Assembly: GCA_000277445.1 (NCBI GenBank)
Contig: AJWJ01000268.1
Location: 1-31,183 of the forward strand
Origin: Polysphondylium violaceum
Taxonomy: Eukaryota; Evosea; Eumycetozoa; Dictyosteliales; Dictyosteliaceae
DNA length: 31,183 nucleotides
Direction of reading: 5' to 3'
Under the pieces are notes generated by a model. The model was not told where the DNA came from, made no database searches, and was given only the letters and a program-made list of their open reading frames with translations. Both the position numbers and the translations under genes were made by a program. Positions within the stretch are counted from its first letter, which is position 1. Every line of letters begins with the position of its first letter. Below, in pieces: positions 28,291 to 31,183 of this stretch.

Positions 28291-29671
28291 ATGACTGATA
28301 CACAACAAACAACTGTAGTTGATACTACTACCGCCACTACTGAAGATCAAGTTATCACACCATGGGAAGTATCATCTGTAGGTGGTGTTGATTACGACAA
28401 ATTGGTTAATCAATTTGGTTCAACTAAAATTGATGATGCACTCATTGCTAGATTTGAAAAGGTTACTGGTAAGAAGGCTCATCACTTTTTAAGAAGAGGT
28501 ATCTTTTTCTCTCATAGGTAAGTGTTGTTTTATAGTCGTCCTAGTATCAACTCGATATCGTCCATCACACATATACTGATGAAACAATCTTATAGAGATT
28601 TAAAAGAACTTTTAGATCATCACGAAAGTGGTAAACAATGGTTTTTATATACAGGTAGAGGACCATCAAGTGGTAGTTTACATTTTGGACATTTACTTCC
28701 ATTCATTTTCACCAAAAACCTTCAGGATGCATTCAATGTACCATTGGTCATTCAAATGACAAATGATGAAAAGTTTTTATGGAAAGGTATCACTTTGGAC
28801 GAAGCTAGAGAATATACATTCAACAATGTCAAAGATATCATTGCTTTGGGTTTTGATATTCAAAAAACCTTTATCTTTTCAAATTTAGATTATATTCAAT
28901 ACCTTTATCCAAATGCTTTGAAAATTTCGAAATGTATTACTTTAAATCAAGTATATATCTTTTTATAATCTAATATAGCGCGAATCTAGTCTAGTTTAGT
29001 ATTGAATATCATTTTACTAATTCATAAACAACTATATACAGATTAAAGGTATTTTTGGATTTGGTGATTCAGATCCATGTGGTAAATACAATTTCCCACC
29101 AGTTCAAGCAGCACCATCATTCCCAGACTCTTTCCCACACATCTTCCCACCCGGTAGTGATTATAAAAATATTCGTTGTTTAATTCCATGTGCTATTGAT
29201 CAAGATCCATACTTTAGAATGACCAGAGATGTTGCACCCAAGATTGGATTCCAAAAACCATCTCTCATCCACTCTAAATTCTTTCCCGCTCTCCAAGGTC
29301 ACAACACCAAGATGTCTGCATCTGATGTAAACTCTGCCGTTTATCTCAGTGACACACCAGACATTGTCAAAGACAAGATCAAAAAGTTTGCATTCTCTGG
29401 TGGTGGTGCCACAAAAGAAGAGCAAGAAAAGAATGGTGCCAACTTGGCCGTCGATGTCTCTTATGAGTATCTCACTTTTCTTTTAGAAGACGATGCAAAA
29501 CTCAAAGAAATCGCCGATGCCTATGGCTCTGGTAAAATGATGACCAGTCAAGTTAAAAACATTTTAATTGACATTATGATCAGCACCAGTCAAAGACACC
29601 AAGAAGCTCGTGCTAAAATCACTGATGATGTTTTAAAAGCCTTTATGTCTATTCGTAAATTAAATTTCTAG
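28291..29671 (+). CDS. trpS: Tryptophanyl-tRNA synthetase, cytosolic
   Basis: Charges tRNA-Trp for cytosolic translation. Exons: 28291-28517, 28596-28950 and 29042-29671 (introns 78 and 91 bases; phases 2 and 0), giving 403 aa. It is a eukaryote-type class I synthetase: [14 protein letters not shown] carries the HIGH-equivalent HFGH (residues 105-108); next come [44 protein letters not shown] and the KMSKS-equivalent KMSAS (about residue 285). There is no N-terminal WHEP domain; the first 25 residues are Thr/Gln-rich and variable, then [16 protein letters not shown] is the typical eukaryotic extension. The splice at residue 76 restores FFSHRDLKELL, which matches the family. C-ending codons are frequent in exon 3, as expected for a highly expressed gene. 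AATAAA is at 29699-29704. Confidence 0.97.
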
Positions 29672-29698
29672 ATTTGCTATTTTTTATCAATAAACAAA

Positions 29699-29704
29699 GT
29701 AGTT
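29699..29704 (+). terminator. Poly(A) signal AATAAA, trpS
   Basis: AATAAA 28 bases after the stop codon of the synthetase gene. Confidence 0.65.
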
Positions 29705-30065
29705 TGTAAGATCTTGATTCTCGTGATAAATTATCATAATATAGGTGTGCGTATCTCTTTTGAAACATGTTTCTTGAATTTTTACTAAAATCTCTCTCTC
29801 TTTTAACTTCTCAACATTTTCTCTTTTTAAGCACCACATCAAAATAGAACTTAATAAACAGTATTTATAAATTCATTATTGACAAAAGTGTCTATACATA
29901 ATGATGTATGTATAAATTTAAAGATCTGTCTCTATTTCCAATAATTATTTTTTTCTTTTTTTTTCTTTTTTTTTTGAATTTTATTTTTTTTTCATTTTTT
30001 TTTTTTGATCGAGATTGTATTTAAACAAAAGAGTCATATTCAATAAAAAAACATTGCAGAGGTAA

Positions 30066-30085
30066 GTTTGTTTGTGCAAACAAAC
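30066..30085. repeat. 9-bp inverted repeat (GTTTGTTTG)
   Basis: GTTTGTTTG pairs with CAAACAAAC around TG, immediately following the donor-like AG/GTAAGT; further CAAA units follow. Confidence 0.75.
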
Positions 30086-30598
30086 AAACAAACAAAACAA
30101 ATTATCTATTATAGAGTATGTATTTTTATTAAAAAAAAAAAAAAAAAAAGAAAAAACTATGCCGAGTGTTTCTTCATATCACATTTTAATGTGCCCTCTC
30201 ATAACAGTTGGAGGTCCCCCGCCCAAATTACAAAATAAAAGGGAAAAAATATTGCTTCAAAAAAAAAAGTTTTTAATAACCGATAAATTTGCACCACCTT
30301 TGGCTAAACTAAAATCTCGATGAACATGAGGAGAGTGAACAAAGGAGTTCATTTTTTGAAAAAAAAAGAAAAAAATCCACACAAAAAAAGGTTGAGAGAT
30401 CACGTGGTATGTAAAATTTAAGTAAAAAATGAAATCGGTTAAAGAATCCTAAATGATTTTTTTCAAAGTTTTGCAAAAAAATACTATGCTCCCTCGTTAG
30501 ATGGGGTGGGAAAATTGAAAGTCACGCGTTTTGAATAATCTTTTTTTTGGATTTTTTTTTCAATTTTTTTTTAATTTTTTTTTTTTATCATGCGCGCA

Positions 30599-30650
30599 AA
30601 ACTCTGCTGTAAAATTTTTACCTATTTATACTTGAACTAAAGCAGAGTTT
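30599..30650. repeat. 10-bp inverted repeat enclosing a palindrome
   Basis: AAACTCTGCT (30599-30608) and AGCAGAGTTT (30641-30650) are perfect complements. The 32-base interior starts with the palindrome GTAAAATTTTTAC (30609-30621). Confidence 0.8.
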
Positions 30651-31183
30651 GTTTGTTTCGTGTTGCATTTAAATCGCTCTAGGTAAGTGAGTCTATATAA
30701 AATTTCATACATAAAAAGAGAGAGACACCCTATATCATATCATATATCATTTTTTTGAAAAAAAAAAAAAAAAAATAACCACATCCATATTACCACCACC
30801 CTTTCTATTCCATAATCATTGTTTCGTGTGAACAACCCACTATCCTCAAATGTTTTTTTTCTTTTTACAATATTATTTTATCCAAAAATAAAATCATCCG
30901 TACATCACCCTCACCACCCCAATCGCACTCAGCATCCATACATATGATACAACTGCCATCGTTTTAATAATTTTATCAATTATGATTTTATTCTCAAATT
31001 TTGTTTTATCCAAAAACATTTTAATTGTCGACACTATAAATTATTTCAAATTTTGTTCATTCAATTCAATTTAATAATTACAATATCTCAATCACCTCTC
31101 TCGTATATAAATTTAACTTTTAAAAATAATTTGTATACTAATTATTAAATTTCATAATATTTTAATTCCTTAGACAAAATCAC

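Larger units (their letters stand above)
29672..31183. other. Non-coding right end, probable upstream region
   Basis: After the trpS 3' end there is no supported ORF. Poly-A/T runs alternate with more complex patches. Visible elements: AG/GTAAGT donor-like sites at 30062 and 30683, a 9-bp inverted repeat (30066-30085), a 10-bp inverted repeat with an inner palindrome (30599-30650), CACGTG (30401-30406) and ACGCGT (30524-30529). These would suit the promoter and leader of a plus-strand gene beyond the window. Confidence 0.45.

Noticed and set aside
30072-30323. 83-codon open frame near the right end
   Set aside because: It reads through poly-A (poly-Lys). The MPSVSSYHILMCPL part has no recognisable homology or supporting signals.

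Overview
The window looks like nuclear DNA of a dictyostelid social amoeba. It is very AT-rich. Its genes carry short introns (59-126 bases, GT..AG, mostly GTAAGT or GTATGT donors). Coding exons contain Asn and Gln homopolymers encoded by AAT/AAC and CAA runs. Intergenic DNA is full of poly-T/poly-A, and several gene types are typical of the group (an ABCG half transporter, a P450 whose heme region resembles the CYP508 group, a Dbl-domain RhoGEF). I cannot name the species. Gene models were built by hand from splice signals, reading phase and family resemblance; no database search was run.

Layout, left to right. 347-802 (-) encodes a 151-aa orphan protein. 2028-2098 (-) is a tRNA-His(GUG). 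2315-3272 (+) is a four-exon, DH-only RhoGEF, convergent with 3329-5786 (-), a two-domain AAA ATPase of the SPATA5L1/AFG2B type. 6165-6602 (+) is a PLGRKT-family membrane protein. 6809-7051 (+) is a two-exon 60-aa protein, convergent with 7122-9323 (-), an ABCG half transporter. 9682-12749 (-) is a 980-aa helical-repeat protein that may be the BRAT1 homologue. 12896-16237 (-) is the ubiquitin-activating enzyme E1. 16879-18030 (+) is a trans-2-enoyl-CoA reductase (TECR/GPSN2), convergent with 18088-19609 (-), a Ste24/ZMPSTE24 CAAX protease. A nearly 4-kb gene-free stretch follows, then 23570-25177 (+), a Q/N-rich protein with Dbf4 motif-M-like and motif-C segments. 25398-27036 (-) is a cytochrome P450. 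28291-29671 (+) is cytosolic tryptophanyl-tRNA synthetase. The last 1.5 kb is non-coding and may hold leader exons or promoter elements of a gene beyond the right edge.

The genes are mainly housekeeping and do not form an obvious single pathway. Possible functional links are limited to general themes: protein turnover (E1 and the AAA ATPase), ER lipid and prenyl-protein chemistry (TECR, Ste24, P450), and genome or RNA maintenance (Dbf4-like, BRAT1-like). Many neighbours are convergent with very short gaps and facing AATAAA signals, while divergent pairs share the promoter regions. I did not recognise any mobile element, CRISPR array or complete novel multi-gene system. The most interesting items are the BRAT1-like protein with an Asp-Cys-Tyr tail, the Dbf4-like protein behind a 4-kb upstream region, structured non-coding elements near the tRNA and at the right end, and three CACCTGC copies in the P450/trpS divergent promoter.
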